From Bathymodiolus brooksi (lineage: Eukaryota > Mollusca > Bivalvia > Mytilida > Modiolidae), in contig OY804576.1 in the NCBI GenBank assembly GCA_963680875.1, forward strand, positions 74,715,668-74,779,667: a stretch of 64,000 nt of DNA, in the 5' to 3' direction. Each line of letters opens with the position of its first letter. Positions within the stretch are counted from its first letter, which is position 1. Of this stretch, positions 9,834 to 20,950 are shown piece after piece. Made by a program: the position numbers and the translations under genes. The notes under the pieces were generated by a model, which saw only the letters and a list, made by a program, of their open reading frames with translations, was not told the DNA's origin and did not search any database.

Positions 9834-12050
9834 TTGTTTCTATTTTTCGGTTTTCTTTGTTTTCATAATCTGACGGATCCAGCTGAATATCCTTATGACA
9901 AACAATATGAAAATAATCTTAATAAAGTTCAAACTCGCTCGCTATTACCAACTGTCACTGTGGATATTAACACATGTTTCTTATGTAAAAAAACATTTAA
10001 AAGGGACGGAAAGCTGCACAAAATGAAATCACGCGACCGCGTAAAGAAAATAGCGAAATGTACTGAAGAAAGTAATGATTTATCAATGATGAAAATCATT
10101 GAAAGTGATGGTTTTATTGAACGTGCTGTTTATCATAATGGATGCGCAACGAATTATTTACTGAAGTTGAAACCGGAAGAAAACGAGTAAAAACAACGAC
10201 GAAAGTGTTCATGACATTGCTTTAAGTTCTCTCGTTTCTAGTATTCACGACGACCTGTTTCTGCAAAAGAAAGCATTTCTTATATCGCATTTACTAGACA
10301 AATATCGATCATTTTTGCCTAATGACGTGCCAGATACCTACCCTTCAGCAAAACTTCAGACAAAATTATTGGGTCACTTTGGTGACAGAATTACAATTCA
10401 GCCACAGCGTGGTCAAGGCATGTCAAATATCATGTTCAGCACGTGCTTATCAATAGGTGATGCTATTGCCGCAGCGGATAAGTTAAAATCAATGTAAGGG
10501 CTGACTGAGATAGAACATGACTTTGCCACAGAATCTTCTTAAGAGAGTCAAGAACACATACTTCATTCAGCTGCAAGCATTTTAAGACATGATATTCAGA
10601 GTTTTGTTATCAACAACGAAGATTATCCAAATGCAAACGAAGTTTCACTTGCCATTTCCGTCGAAAAAATGCCTCAATCACTTCTTAAATTTATCTGTTG
10701 GCTAATAGATGAAAAGCCATACAAAGCTGTATCTGAACCGTATACTGTACCAATCGATAAAATCAGAAAGATTCTTGGAATTACAGAGTCGATAGTTTCG
10801 CTTTCCAAACATACTTTTACCCCTTTCCATCTAGGGTTGGCTGTTCAGTTGCATCACGAGTTTGGTTCACGCGGATTGTTGACAACTTGAATTCTCACGG
10901 TTTCTGTGCTTCCTATTCAGAGGTGAGACGGTTCCTTACAAGTGCTGCTTTGAAAGAGGAAGACAGCATCAAAGAGGGCGTTTATGTCCCAGATGGCATT
11001 GTTCCTGTCTGTCAAGGTGGATGTCTCATACAAGAGGGTGCTGACAATATAGATATCAATACAGAGACAATAGATGGCAAGGACACTTTCCATTCTATGG
11101 CAAGGGCAGTCTTTCAAGCATGCCCATCACCTATAGACTCATGTATGCGACAGGTGTATATCAAAAAGAGCAACGATAGAACCTTTTAGATGACTAATTA
11201 TGCTTCTTCACAAACGTCATGCCTACCGTTCTCAAAGCCAAAGGTACGAGGAATTCCAAAACGTTTTCCCAAAGCTTTTGAAATAATTTCAAATTGTGCC
11301 GGACAAATGGAAAACGTTTCTGAAATTCTTTGGGTTATTTTGAGGTCACTTTCAAGAGATATTGAACATTTTCCAATGTCTGTAACTGATGTCGAATGTC
11401 AAGTTATACCATTTTGGACTGGATATAACAGTTCTCTTTCGGAATACAGACCTGAGTATTCTGTTGTGTCGTATGCTCCAATTGTAGACGCAAAGCCAAG
11501 TGACATGTCAATGGTATATACAACCATGCGTAGGTGTCAAGAAATGACAAAATCTTTGGGACAAGCATATTCTATCCAAACATTCGACCAACAACTATAT
11601 GCAATTGCGAAACAGGTCGAATGGGCTAAACAGGACACATTTAAAACTCATATTCTCCGGTTAGGAGGCTTTCATACAATGTCGTGCTTTGTTGCGTCAA
11701 TTAGTAAACTTTGGGGTGATGGTGGATTGAAAGATCTGTTGATTGAATTTTACGTGTATGCAGCTGGATCAGTTGAGCAGATGATGACCGGCAAACAATT
11801 TAATCGTGCTGTACGGGCATTGACATTAGTATATGAAGCCTTATCCTCACTGTGGCTATCAGCTTTCTTTGAGTGGTGCAGAGAAAATGATATTTTAACA
11901 GCACTTAAAGACAAGTTGTCTCCTGTCCTGGCTTCGCCTCGATTTTTTAGAATTAATTATTTTTTGTTTAAATGTTTCTATGACTTACTCAACCCATCCT
12001 CAGCACCGTTAGAGCATCAGACAAATGTTTCCAAGAAGAACGACTGCTAA
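9834..12050 (+). pseudogene. Relic of an uncharacterised, probably transposon-borne protein (RLGGFH family)
   Basis: Three blocks of coding homology follow one another with two frameshifts and three in-frame stops. Block 1 (to 10190) carries a zinc-binding-like module, CFLCKKTFKRDGKL ... YHNGC. Block 2 continues in another frame from about 10189 to 10890, with stops at 10495 and 10540, and ends ITPFHLGLAVQLHHEFGSR-like (observed HTFTPFHLGLAVQLHHEFGS). Block 3 (about 10872-12050, stop at 11187) has NSHGFCASYSEVRRFLTSA, GADNIDINTETIDGKDTFH, IQTFDQQLYAIAKQVEW, HILRLGGFHTMSCFV and VYAAGSVEQMMTGKQFNRAV. I recall proteins with this order of motifs, all uncharacterised, in many bivalves, corals and arthropods; no function is established that I know of. 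The conserved acidic residues (DNID, TFDQ) could be catalytic, which is a guess. Total length would be about 730 residues. No conventional ATG is visible for block 1. Confidence 0.75.
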
Positions 12051-12489
12051 TTGTAAATGTTTGATTGCACACAAAATTCTCGTTATTTATGGTCAACAGG
12101 AAGTCGGAAATTAAGGCACTATAACTTAATAACTTACGCATGATAGCTTTGAAAATAACTTTGACTTATCAGCTACCAACTTATTGTAGAAAAAATGAAA
12201 ATACAAAAAACTGTTTGGATGTAGGTACCGTTTAAATTTTTGTTGTTAAATGTTAGGAAAATTAGATAGTTCAAGATTGACGCCATCTTAACATGGGTTG
12301 TATAAACATAACGATAAAAATAGACCACAATCGTATCATTTGTAACATTATCGTAAAAATATATCCATTTTGTTTTCGTTTAGCAAAGGATTTTGAACAA
12401 AAATAGGCAATTTAATTTTATTGTTATTTTTTTATTATGTTGAGATTTGACCTTTAACCCTAATTTTAGAAAAACGTGACCATTTCTCA
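12051..12489. other. Non-coding, 3' of the gene relic
   Basis: AT-rich sequence between the gene relic and the right inverted flank. No polyadenylation context could be firmly assigned. Confidence 0.35.
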
Positions 12490-12760
12490 TTCGTACGAAC
12501 AAAATTTCCGATGCTCCACATTAACGTCTTTCCAACGATATATAATTTAGCTGTATGTTCTCTCGGTACATTAAATCCATCTGAACAGTTTTCCATTTGC
12601 AGCACTATAATGTCATACTATGACATCATACCAAATATGAATAAGCTCCATATAAAAAACAATAAGATACTTTGCATACACAATAATATGGAAAGGACAC
12701 ACATGTAAATTTAAGAAGCTGCAAAAGGGACCAGAAACCCCATGGAACTAGTCCGTTAGG
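12490..12760 (+). repeat. Right inverted flank of the 9.8-12.1 kb gene relic
   Basis: Plus-strand partner of 8880-9158: TCGTACGAACAAA at 12491, TAGCTGTATGTTCTCTCGGT at 12548 and GCAGCACTAT at 12600. Identity is high only in these islands. The outer end and a target duplication could not be fixed. Confidence 0.45.
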
Positions 12761-12850
12761 ACAATCTTAACAATATTTACATGTTCATATCTTACCAAGA
12801 AAGCATACAGTTCCGTCAAAATGTAAGAGATTCAGCTTGTTGCCTACACA

Positions 12851-12919
12851 AGTCAATGGAATGGACGGACGGACGAGAGGACTACAATGGAATGGACGGA
12901 CGGACGAGAGGACTACAAG
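12851..12919. repeat. Two-copy 33-bp tandem duplication
   Basis: The unit AATGGAATGGACGGACGGAC followed by GAGAGGACTAC occurs twice in a row. It includes a short GGAC microsatellite. Confidence 0.85.
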
Positions 12920-13640
12920 GATAGGCGTGTAATAATATATCACGAATCATGTACTTGACGCTGTTAAACAATATTCACTCACATAAAATCTCTTGAAGGT
13001 CACAGATTCCTTGTTCCATCTGCGGTGACCAAAAATGTGACGCTGAAATTGGATGGAAAATATTTAACTAACCGACTATAGCAAATTTAAAGTAGATCTA
13101 TATGTAAAGTGATAATCTATTTTAAATATAAATATACAAAATTTAAAATTTCAGGATCCATGTGCTTCAAAAATAAAAAAAACAAAAAAACAAAAAACAT
13201 TTGCATTTGTAACATAAAGAGTAGAATACTATTAGATCTAATCTACGTTGACGATAAAGTCGATTGAAGACAATTAATTGATTACCGGTAGGTACAAATG
13301 CAGAAAAATGAAGGAATTCAAACCTGCCGTAGTAGAGCATCTTTGTGTGATAGAATCCATATTTGACCTAACTCTTCCTACAACAATGTTCATATAAGCA
13401 CATCAGACGAGTACGATCAAGATTTCGTCAAATGGCATATTTATACAGGTGGACTTGGGCGATTCAATTTGTCTCCAAAACGGGCTTTTGCACTGAGAAT
13501 TGTGAGAAGAATGTGCACCAGGAAGTGTTTTGAAACCAATTGCGTACATAACATATTCTGTTTACAATAACATGACGGCTTTATTTTTGTACTATTATAA
13601 AACAAGTGTCACTGATATGATGATGAATAATAATAAGTAT
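12920..13640. other. Non-coding, no recognised feature
   Basis: AT-rich sequence between the 33-bp duplication and the hAT-like element. Nothing could be assigned. Confidence 0.4.
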
Positions 13641-13975
13641 CAGTGGCGGATTTAGAGGGGGCGTGCGGGGCGTGCGCCCCCCCCCCCTAAAATTCGCCAA
13701 GCATATGTTATACAACGTTAATTAAGCAGTTCAATAAATAACTTTTTCATGAATGGTTAACTCGTGACCTGTAGTAAAATATTCTTACACATTGTAAATA
13801 CACGTTGGATGTGTTCGCTGATTCATATATGTATTCGCCGTCAGTAGTTCAAAGATTATTCCATTCTGATTGGTTCCGAGGTACCAGACATCAACTATTT
13901 TCTCACGCTAATTAAACATTATTTCTGCAGTCAATTTTACAACTTCATGTACTCGTGCTATTTAGAAATTATAAA

Positions 13976-14055
13976 ATGGACGAAAATTCTAGGCCAAGAA
14001 AACAAGCAAGATTGAATACATTTCTTATTCCTCGACGAGACGAGAAAAGTCAAAG
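13976..14055 (+). pseudogene. Possible retained first exon of a hAT transposase
   Basis: An ATG at 13976 opens a 26-codon frame, MDENSRPRKQARLNTFLIP then RRDEKSQ, that ends at a good splice donor, CAAAG followed by GTAAAC. A short basic start of the type RKQ..L..FL resembles the beginning of hAT/DUF4371-type transposases with zinc-finger N-termini, from memory. No following exon with BED, hATC or DDE features was seen inside the element, so this would be a remnant of an internally deleted copy. Confidence 0.35.
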
Positions 14056-14785
14056 GTAAACTAAAAAGTAAATTCAATCAATATTTCGAATAATTAATTT
14101 AACAATTGATCTCATTTATAAAACATACAACGAAAACCTATAACGAGAGAATCAGATGATGAAACTGAGACAGCGTGTAGAAACTTGAGTGTCCCAAGAA
14201 AATGGTCACTTCTCTTTTAATAATGGTTCAAATAGTTCTTGAATTCGAAATTCTGCAATTTCTTATGAAAAATAAAATGTAAGTTTGATTTGTATACAAA
14301 TACCCGAAAATGTTGCCTTTTACTTTTCAAGTAAAGATCAGTAAAAATACGCGTTGGTATATTGTACATTAAAATACAAAAGTAACATATTAATAAAAAA
14401 AAAAAATTAGCTGCAATTTATTTGTAACAATCTCTGCATCTGCCCGAGGTATCTACACAAGAAAGTGTGAACACATCCTTTGTCCGGGTACGTTTATATT
14501 ATTTATATCTACCAATGGATGTCTGTACAATTTTTTTTACACATTTTTAACAAAAAATTCTGACTACAATTTATTTGTAATAAATTAATATCTACAACTG
14601 CACATGAAAGTGTGAAAATAATCTCGACAAAATGGTTTATGCATATCTCACACCTGATTTCCGTAAACATATTTCTCGAGAACTTTGATACATTTTTGTT
14701 GTTTGATCTTTTAGTGTAATGAGGTTTTTACGCCCGTTGCTCAAACACTTGATGTCCGTCCGTCCGTTCGTCCGTCCGTCTGTAA

Positions 14786-15075
14786 GATTTCTGCAATCCG
14801 CAACTCCCCTGACTGTAACCACGCAATTGATTGACTTAAACTATATAATGTACTTGAAATACATTGTAGTTGTGCACAATGGTTTTTAGATTTTTCATTG
14901 AAGGCCGGGTGGAGGGGGTAGGAGGATGATTCTGCAACCCGCAACTCCTAAATAACCACTCAATGGATTGAAGTGAAACTTAAACTACAAATTTGACATA
15001 CAATGTAGTTTGCTCACCACGGTTTTATTTTTAGAATTGGAGGTATGGGGTAGGAGGGAGATTCTGTAATCTGCT
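14786..15075. repeat. Diverged ~135-140-bp tandem repeat inside the hAT-like element
   Basis: GATTTCTGCAATCCGCAACT (14786), GATTCTGCAACCCGCAACTC (14928) and GATTCTGTAATCTGC (15060) mark three starts of a repeated unit that also contains AATGTAGTTTG/ACATTGTAGTTG and GGGGTAGGAGG. Confidence 0.7.
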
Positions 15076-15519
15076 TTTTTGGCGTAAAATCGTGAATTTT
15101 CACACGAAATACCCCAAAAATTTTCGCGCCTCCCTCCGCTTGGCGCAATTGTTTTGAGTGCGCCCCCCCTAATTTGAAATCCTGGATCCGCCCCTGAGTA
15201 TGTTACGCCAATTTAACATACACTAGAACACTGTAGTTTACACATGGTCGTACATGTATGTGTAAACTATACTGCAATACTTGAGCTTTTACTCCAACAT
15301 TTGAAATATTTTGCTTGCTTTTGATAATATTACTAATACAAAACATGTAATTATTACACTTGATTTCCATTTTATTTTGTATTAAAGAATTCACAATTTA
15401 ATTTTGGTATTAATTTATTCGAAACATTTCACTATAAGAGATGAGGTTTGAGCCAATCGAACTAGTTTAACCCCACCACTTGTTATTGGAACCCCCGTAC
15501 AAAGCCAGAAAAGTTATCG

Positions 15520-15628
15520 GTCATGTATTTGTGTGTTAGACGTCATGTATTTGTGTGTTAGACGTCATGTATTTGTGTGTTAGACGTCATGTATTTGTGT
15601 GTTAGACGTCATGTATTTGTGTGTTAGG
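15520..15628. repeat. 22-bp tandem repeat, five copies
   Basis: Five exact copies of GTCATGTATTTGTGTGTTAG plus AC. Perfect identity suggests a recent expansion or polymorphic minisatellite. Confidence 0.95.
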
Positions 15629-15690
15629 GGTATCGATTTTGCCTCTTTCTACGATTTTTCTATTTGATTTTTGAATTGTTCGGACAGTGC

Positions 15691-15729
<39 letters not shown>

Positions 15730-16547
15730 TTTTATGAAACATTTTAGGTATGGAAAAGATTGTGGGATTTTATGTTGCATTGTAATGGGGACTTCCAGTT
15801 TTGGTGGAATTTAATGAAGAAAACAACGCACCAAATACCTAAAATTTGGCAGTTAATGCAAAATTATTTCTGTATTCATGGAACTTTTAAAACATATACA
15901 TACACCATTTTGAAAAATCAGAATATCCTTACAATTTCTAGGAATTGTATCCACGTTTTTTTTCTCTCCATCTGATTGAAAGTCACAAAAATGTCATTAA
16001 CAATTCGTCTCAAACATAAAAATAATTCGCTCACTTTCATATAACAGAACAAAGGAAAAAGAAGTTGAAGGTGGACCAAACTGATTTAACATAATGATCC
16101 TTACGATATTATAAAATCTTGAACTTGAACTGCTATTATTTTGTAATATACTATTTCGACATAACGATATTCAACTGTACTACATTTTCTTATTCATATT
16201 CTTTATTTTCTCTTAAACCATAATACATACAGGTATAGAGATATTATTGTAAAACTATGTTTCACATACTGACAGGAAGCTTAAGGTGGAGGTACGGAAA
16301 AAGATATCGATTGCTCTAGAACTATCCGTAACAGTGCTGACATATTGGTTGTATGGCATCATTGTGATATGCACACATTTAAGCCGCAGGGTATATGGGG
16401 TACAAGCCCTTGTGGTTAAAATATTAAAATAATTTGATAAATGTAAGAACCTGTTGAGTACAAGTCATGGGGAGTAAAACTTAACATATGGTACAATAGG
16501 CAAAAAAAAACCCCTCTTTGTCCGGTGAACGATACAGGCTTGTGCTA
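15629..16547. other. Non-coding; long T tract at 15689-15727
   Basis: A run of about 38 T begins at 15689, possibly the reversed poly(A) of an old retrotransposition; no coding piece beside it was recognised. The remainder is AT-rich and unassigned. Confidence 0.4.
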
Positions 16548-17092
16548 ACTAGCACCCATCTTCGCTAGCCAAGGGTTACGATTCGGGTCCCCCTTCTCTC
16601 CACCCTTGGCGGATCTAGAATACATTTTGAAATTCGCGTGCAATGCCACCTGGTGGTTTATCGAAGTTGCGCCCCTTAGATAGTCGTCATCGCCAGCCAA
16701 TCAGAATCGTTTTGTTATACGTATGTTGGAGAGTTGAAAATGGCAGCGCCCAGTGAAGAAAAACTTATTTGTGATAAATTTAATTTGGAAGCACTTACTG
16801 TCAACCAAGTGAAAGTTTCAAAGCTTTGGCAGACGGGAAAGATGTTTTTATTGGAACCAAAACGGGAAGTGGCAAATCGTTGTCATATGAGAGCATTCCG
16901 GTGCCATCTTTGTTTACATTTCGTCGATAACACGTGCTCCGTGTAAAACGTCTTGTGATTGGATACGTGTACTGGTAGCCGTAACCAATGAAATTTTAAG
17001 CGCGAATCCTCAAAATGTGTTCTAGATCTGCCAAAGGTGGAGAGAAGGGGGACCCGAATCGTAACCCTTGGTTCGCGAAGATGACTAGCACC
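16548..17092. mobile_element. Mutator-like short TIR element carrying a helicase gene fragment
   Basis: The 527-bp body (16557-17083) is bounded by inverted repeats of about 80 bp that start CATCTTCGC and share GGGTTACGATTCGGGTCCCC then CTTCTCTCCACC and a GGCRGATCTAGAA block, with roughly eight to ten differences between arms. It is flanked by a perfect 9-bp target duplication, ACTAGCACC, at 16548-16556 and 17084-17092. Long inverted repeats with 9-bp duplications are the signature of Mutator/MULE transposons. It has no transposase. The interior carries a CCAAT motif near 16699 and a coding fragment with a helicase motif, so it looks like a gene-capturing (Pack-MULE-like) element; capture is inferred. 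Confidence 0.8.
16740..16930 (+). pseudogene. Captured N-terminal fragment of a RecQ/DEAD-type helicase
   Basis: An ATG in a fair context (GAAAATGG at 16737) opens MAAPSEEKLICDKFNLEALT, resembling the start of superfamily 2 helicases in which a short acidic N-terminus precedes the Q-motif region. One frameshift near 16815 leads into a second frame reading ALADGKDVFIGTKTGSGKSL then SYESIP, which contains helicase motif I (TGSGKS, the ATP-binding P-loop). It stops at 16928. Only about 63 residues are present and motifs Ia-VI are absent, so it cannot be a working helicase. Because it sits exactly between the two inverted repeats it is best read as captured host sequence; an ancestral gene of the element itself is the alternative. 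Confidence 0.65.
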
Positions 17093-17860
17093 TGGTTTTG
17101 GAAATTTCGTAGTTGTTACCTAACGATGTCGTTATTGCGATATATATATATAATGTAAATTTTACGACATATCTATCTCATAAATACATTAAAAACTAAG
17201 ACATACCCATGACATACAGTGTGTAGGTCAGGTCAGACGTGTTTGTGTGTGAACCAGGATGCGATAGGTTCACACGACAGGCGAGACGTGATACAAACTA
17301 TGAACACTGAACACACTATGTATTAAGTTTATCTAACATTTCAATATAAACAAATTTTAAACAAATAATTAAAATTAACAATTTTATTACCATACTTTGA
17401 GAGACTACATTTTGTGCATGACGTGATGTTATTTGTTACCGATTATTCATAAATAACACGTTTACCGTTCAATCACTTTCATTATTACTAATTAATCGTC
17501 CGACTACACTTCTTTTGGGGAGATGTGAAATTTATGTTTATGTACTATGTCGAACAGTTGCCGGAAATATTGAAACCATGTCCTTGAAAATGGGAATATG
17601 AATGTCGAATCAGTCGCTGTTTATTTACGTGGCTTACATTGAAGCGTTTTTACTCGCATTCCAATAATGACATTTGGAAAAGTAGTCCGGTACAGAGCAT
17701 CTAGTGCAACATCGCGCCATTCTTTTATCACCATAGCGTGGTGATACCGTATAATTATTTCGTATTTTTGAGTTTATTCTGTTTTCAAATTGGAGGAGCG
17801 ACTAGCGTATCATAGAAACCAAAGAACAAGCATACATATTTCCGGTTTATATGGGGTATA
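17093..17860. other. Non-coding, no recognised feature
   Basis: AT-rich sequence with a short (TA)n at 17142-17153. Nothing else could be assigned. Confidence 0.4.
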
Positions 17861-17980
17861 GGGTTATGGTGTTTAACACCACATTCAACAATTTTTCAGC
17901 TATATAGTGGCAGTCAATTTAATTGGTGGAGAAAACCGAAGAAAACCACCGACCTGCCGCAAGTCACTGATAAACTCTGG
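17861..17980 (-). mobile_element. SINE fragment, minus copy
   Basis: Begins with the reversed tail GGGTTATGGTGTTTAACACC and contains CAATTTTTCAGCTATATAGT and AACCACCGACCTGCCGCAAG. The tRNA-like head is missing. Confidence 0.75.
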
Positions 17981-18410
17981 GTTATTATGGATGCGCAAGC
18001 TGATTTCTTTAGTGTCTTTAGATGTCAGGTACCTGATTTAAAGGAATATTTACAACAAAGTCTGTATTATTGCACAGTGGCACATACATTTTTTTTAGCA
18101 CCTGTGTATTTTCAAAGGGTAATTGCTCGTACTACTACGTTTCATTTGCAATTTGTCTTTTTGCATCAAACTGTGAACACTTTCAATTCATTGTTAATTA
18201 AGCAAACCTTAAATATTTATCATGGAATAAACATGGATGTGAATGAAACAAACGTATGTGAGTGAGTGGCTGTTTCATTTGAACAAGCGACTTCTCTATG
18301 AGATGATGATGATGATGATGGTGATGAGTGCTTCGTACAGACTAGACCAACAGTATCGATGAATTGAGGTTGGGATCATTGCATAGATAGTAATTTCAAT
18401 ATAATTTCAA
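17981..18410. other. Non-coding; ATG-rich microsatellite at 18302-18327
   Basis: A (GAT)n stretch of about eight units lies at 18302-18327. A 92-codon open frame at 17987-18265 shows no recognisable motif, lacks splice or promoter support and begins inside SINE-flanking sequence; I do not call it a gene. Confidence 0.4.
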
Positions 18411-18600
18411 GGATTATTGTGTTTAACGCCACTTTCAACAATATTCCAGTTATATCGTGGCGGTAAATTTTATTGGTGGAGGAAACCGGAGTACCCGGAG
18501 AAAACCACTGACCTGCCGCAATTAAGTCACTAACAAATTTATCACATAATGTTGTATCTAGTACACCTCACCTGAGCGGGATTCAAACTCGCAACGAATA
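18411..18600 (-). mobile_element. tRNA-derived SINE, minus copy, near full length
   Basis: Minus-strand order: head with B-box-like CGAGTTTGAATCCCGCTC, GGTGAGGTGTACTAG, CATTATGTGATAAATTTGTT, GGCAGGTCAGTGGTTTTCTC, GGGTACTCCGGTTTCC, CCACGATATAACTGGAATAT and the tail GTTGAAAGTGGCGTTAAACA. This is one of the best copies for building a consensus. Confidence 0.8.
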
Positions 18601-19059
18601 TAATTTCATAATACATCATATACGATTTTATTCTTCGTGAACATGATTGATTGATTGTTGTTTAATGTCAAATGAACAGTAATTAAGTTATTTACGTCGA
18701 GAATATGTTTGCAACAATAATCGTGCAGTAAGGTTCTATGATTTTGCCTTGCGGCGGGACAGCAACGACATCTCATATCATACTGCAGCTCACCAGAAGC
18801 TGTTGTAAATTGTCTTTTATGTGGAATGATGCAACAATCGTAGTATTAATACGAGACACTCAAATGGCTCTGTATGATTTCACTAATAGTTATAAGTATG
18901 TTTACTCTAAACCACTTGACCGTGTAGAAATCTTCCTAATGTAATATGTATTTAACAGCTGTTATTTAAAGATGATATCAATTGTCATGATGGAAAATCT
19001 AGAGTTCAGGATTTCTGTTGCACCATAAAGCTTGACACTGTATTTTTTCAATTAAAATT
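18601..19059. other. Non-coding; short dispersed repeat at 18644-18720
   Basis: TTGATTGATTGTTGTTTAAT followed by GTC...TTACGTCGAGAATAT resembles the repeat at 8446-8520. The rest is unassigned. Confidence 0.35.
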
Positions 19060-19160
19060 GATTGGTTTATGGTGTTTAACGTCACTTTCAACAATATTTT
19101 AGTTCTACCGTGGCGATCAGTTTTAATAATGGAGGAAAACGGAATACCCAGTGAACAAAT
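19060..19160 (-). mobile_element. SINE 3' fragment, minus copy
   Basis: Contains GGTTTATGGTGTTTAACGTC, ACTTTCAACAATATTTTAGT and GGAGGAAAACGGAATACCCA, the reversed tail and body of the SINE family. Confidence 0.75.
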
Positions 19161-19896
19161 TAAATTGAATTATATGACATTGCAGAAAAAAGATGATAAT
19201 GGATTATTTTGTAAATTCAGAATTTTAATTTAACAATTTTTTTTTAAATACAAAGTTAATGATCTACTTGCTCTAGCAGAAGTACTTATGTCAATGACAA
19301 ACACTGTAAATAAAATGCTTTTTGAAAAAAAAAGTTTAAAAAGTGAATAATCTTATTTGTCTTACCGTTCACTAACTAAATGGTATCCCCTTAAATCTTA
19401 TATTTATTTCCAATTATCCTAGTTAGCATCTGGTTTGCTAGTTAACTGAATGTGTATTGCCTTCTAGTTAAAAATCTAAAGCCTTATAATTCAAATATTG
19501 ACAGTGCTAATATGAAGTGCATACATATATACCTTAGTATACCGTATATGATTAAGTTGATTGAGAATTCACTATGTTTATGATATTTAGTGACGTTATA
19601 TATAACCGTAATAAATTATTATTATATTTTCATTGACGTAAGTATATCGTCTGTGTAAAATAAAAGGCCAATAAACCCTGTGTTTTTTAAATCTAAATTG
19701 ATGAAAAAAATGCAAATCTAAGTTATATACAATGTATATTATATGTAACGGTACGGAAGTTGAAAGTCTCGAATTAACACTAAAAAAAAATAAGTGTAAA
19801 AAATGCTAAAATTTGTATCACCTTGAGAAAATTCAATCAATAATTCAATTAAACAAGTGGGAGAAATATCCCCAAATTTAGTGCAGCTATACTACT
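19161..19896. other. Non-coding, no recognised feature
   Basis: Strongly AT-rich sequence with several short A and T runs; nothing assigned. Confidence 0.4.
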
Positions 19897-19904
19897 GATA
19901 GAAG

Positions 19905-20163
19905 CAGTGCTGAATTTACCATTGTGCTTAGGTGTGCTTAAGCACAGGGCCTCATTAGCCAGGGGGAAGGGGCATCTTCCTGTTAAAAACATTTTTTTAT
20001 GATTTACCCAATGTAACGTAATATTTTAACTATTCCTAAATTTCCTGAGCATGTATGCCTGACTGCCTGTGTAGGCCTACCGGGTCTACCTCATTCAGGG
20101 CCCAAGTAAGGGGCCCCATAACTTAGCTAGCACAGTGCCTCATTTGTCCTAAATCCGGCACTG
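19905..20163. mobile_element. hAT-type MITE with intact target duplication
   Basis: A 259-bp element with inverted ends CAGTGCTGAATTTACC and, on the minus strand, CAGTGCCGGATTTAGG, plus shared sub-terminal GTGCTTAGG / GGGCCTCATT-type sequence. A perfect 8-bp target duplication, GATAGAAG, flanks it (19897-19904 and 20164-20171). CAG-starting ends and 8-bp duplications are diagnostic of hAT elements. No coding capacity. Confidence 0.9.
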
Positions 20164-20171
20164 GATAGAAG

Positions 20172-20736
20172 TAATAATTAGTCTCGTGTAAGTAAAATCT
20201 ATACTCTGCGGAAGGGTATTGAATATCATGAATAAAGTTGGTATTAATTACCAAGATTAAAGTTGGCGTAAGGGGACTGAGTGGATACTACGGCCACTAC
20301 TAATTCAGTTGTATGTTTATGACGCTCATTTATCTTAAAGGGATAAAGCTGCCAATGCGATATTTTGAAAAATCAAACATTTTGTTATCGTTTCCAATTC
20401 AAAATATATGATAATCAAAATCTTTATTCTTTGAAATAAAATATGATGCAGAGAATAAAGTCGTTTTCATGGTTGTAGTTTCCTGGATAGCAATGCAACA
20501 AGCGTGACATCGTATGGTCATGACCTCTGATTTGAACCTATTCGGAGATGTAACTGCATATGCGCAATTCCGACTGATGAAAAAATGTTAAAAACGAAAG
20601 AAAATAATATAAGGGAATGGTTGAATTAATAGAAATAATATATCCGACCATTAACTACATCCATGCACCATTTAAAATTCATTGAAATAAACATGCTCGT
20701 TCTCACCTCTTCAGCGGCCGTTGTCTTCATGATCGT
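20172..20736. other. Non-coding, no recognised feature
   Basis: AT-rich sequence; nothing assigned. Confidence 0.4.
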
Positions 20737-20950
20737 AAGGTAGTTGGATTTATTACTACCTATATGCAATCAGTGTCTATCACCACTAACGTTGTGAGTT
20801 CGAATTCCGCTCATGGCGTGGTGTACTCGATAAAACATTACGCGATAACGTTTGTCATTGACTTGCTGCTGGTCGGTGGTTTCCTCCGGGCACTACCACG
20901 ATATAGCTGAAATATTGTTGAAAGTGGCTTTAAAAATCATAATTCTAACC
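20737..20950 (+). mobile_element. tRNA-derived SINE, plus copy, near full length
   Basis: The tRNA-like head has an A-box-like TAGTTGGATTTATTACTACC and a B-box GAGTTCGAATTCCGCTC; the body has CATTACGCGATAACGTTTGT, CGGTGGTTTCCTCCGGGCAC and the tail CGATATAGCTGAAATATTGT TGAAAGTGG. The open frame at 20852-21184 that starts inside it is not a gene. Confidence 0.8.

Larger units (their letters stand above)
13641..15196. mobile_element. hAT-like DNA transposon, non-autonomous remnant
   Basis: The left end is CAGTGGCGGATTTAGAGGGG; the right end, read on the minus strand, is CAGGGGCGGATCCAGGATTT, giving imperfect terminal inverted repeats beginning CAG as in hAT elements. Both ends run into C/G tracts (13678-13688 and 15164-15170) and share a nearby TTCGCCAAG / TTGCGCCAAG motif. 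The flanks share a 5-bp direct repeat, AGTAT (13636-13640 and 15197-15201); most hAT elements make 8 bp, so the class is tentative. At 1.56 kb it is too short for a full transposase. Inside are a possible first coding exon (13976-14055), a GTCC microsatellite (14753-14779) and a diverged ~140-bp tandem repeat. Confidence 0.65.

Noticed and set aside
17987..18265. 92-codon frame starting at an ATG
   Set aside because: Composition is AT-driven, with no motif or splice signal, and it lies between two SINE copies.
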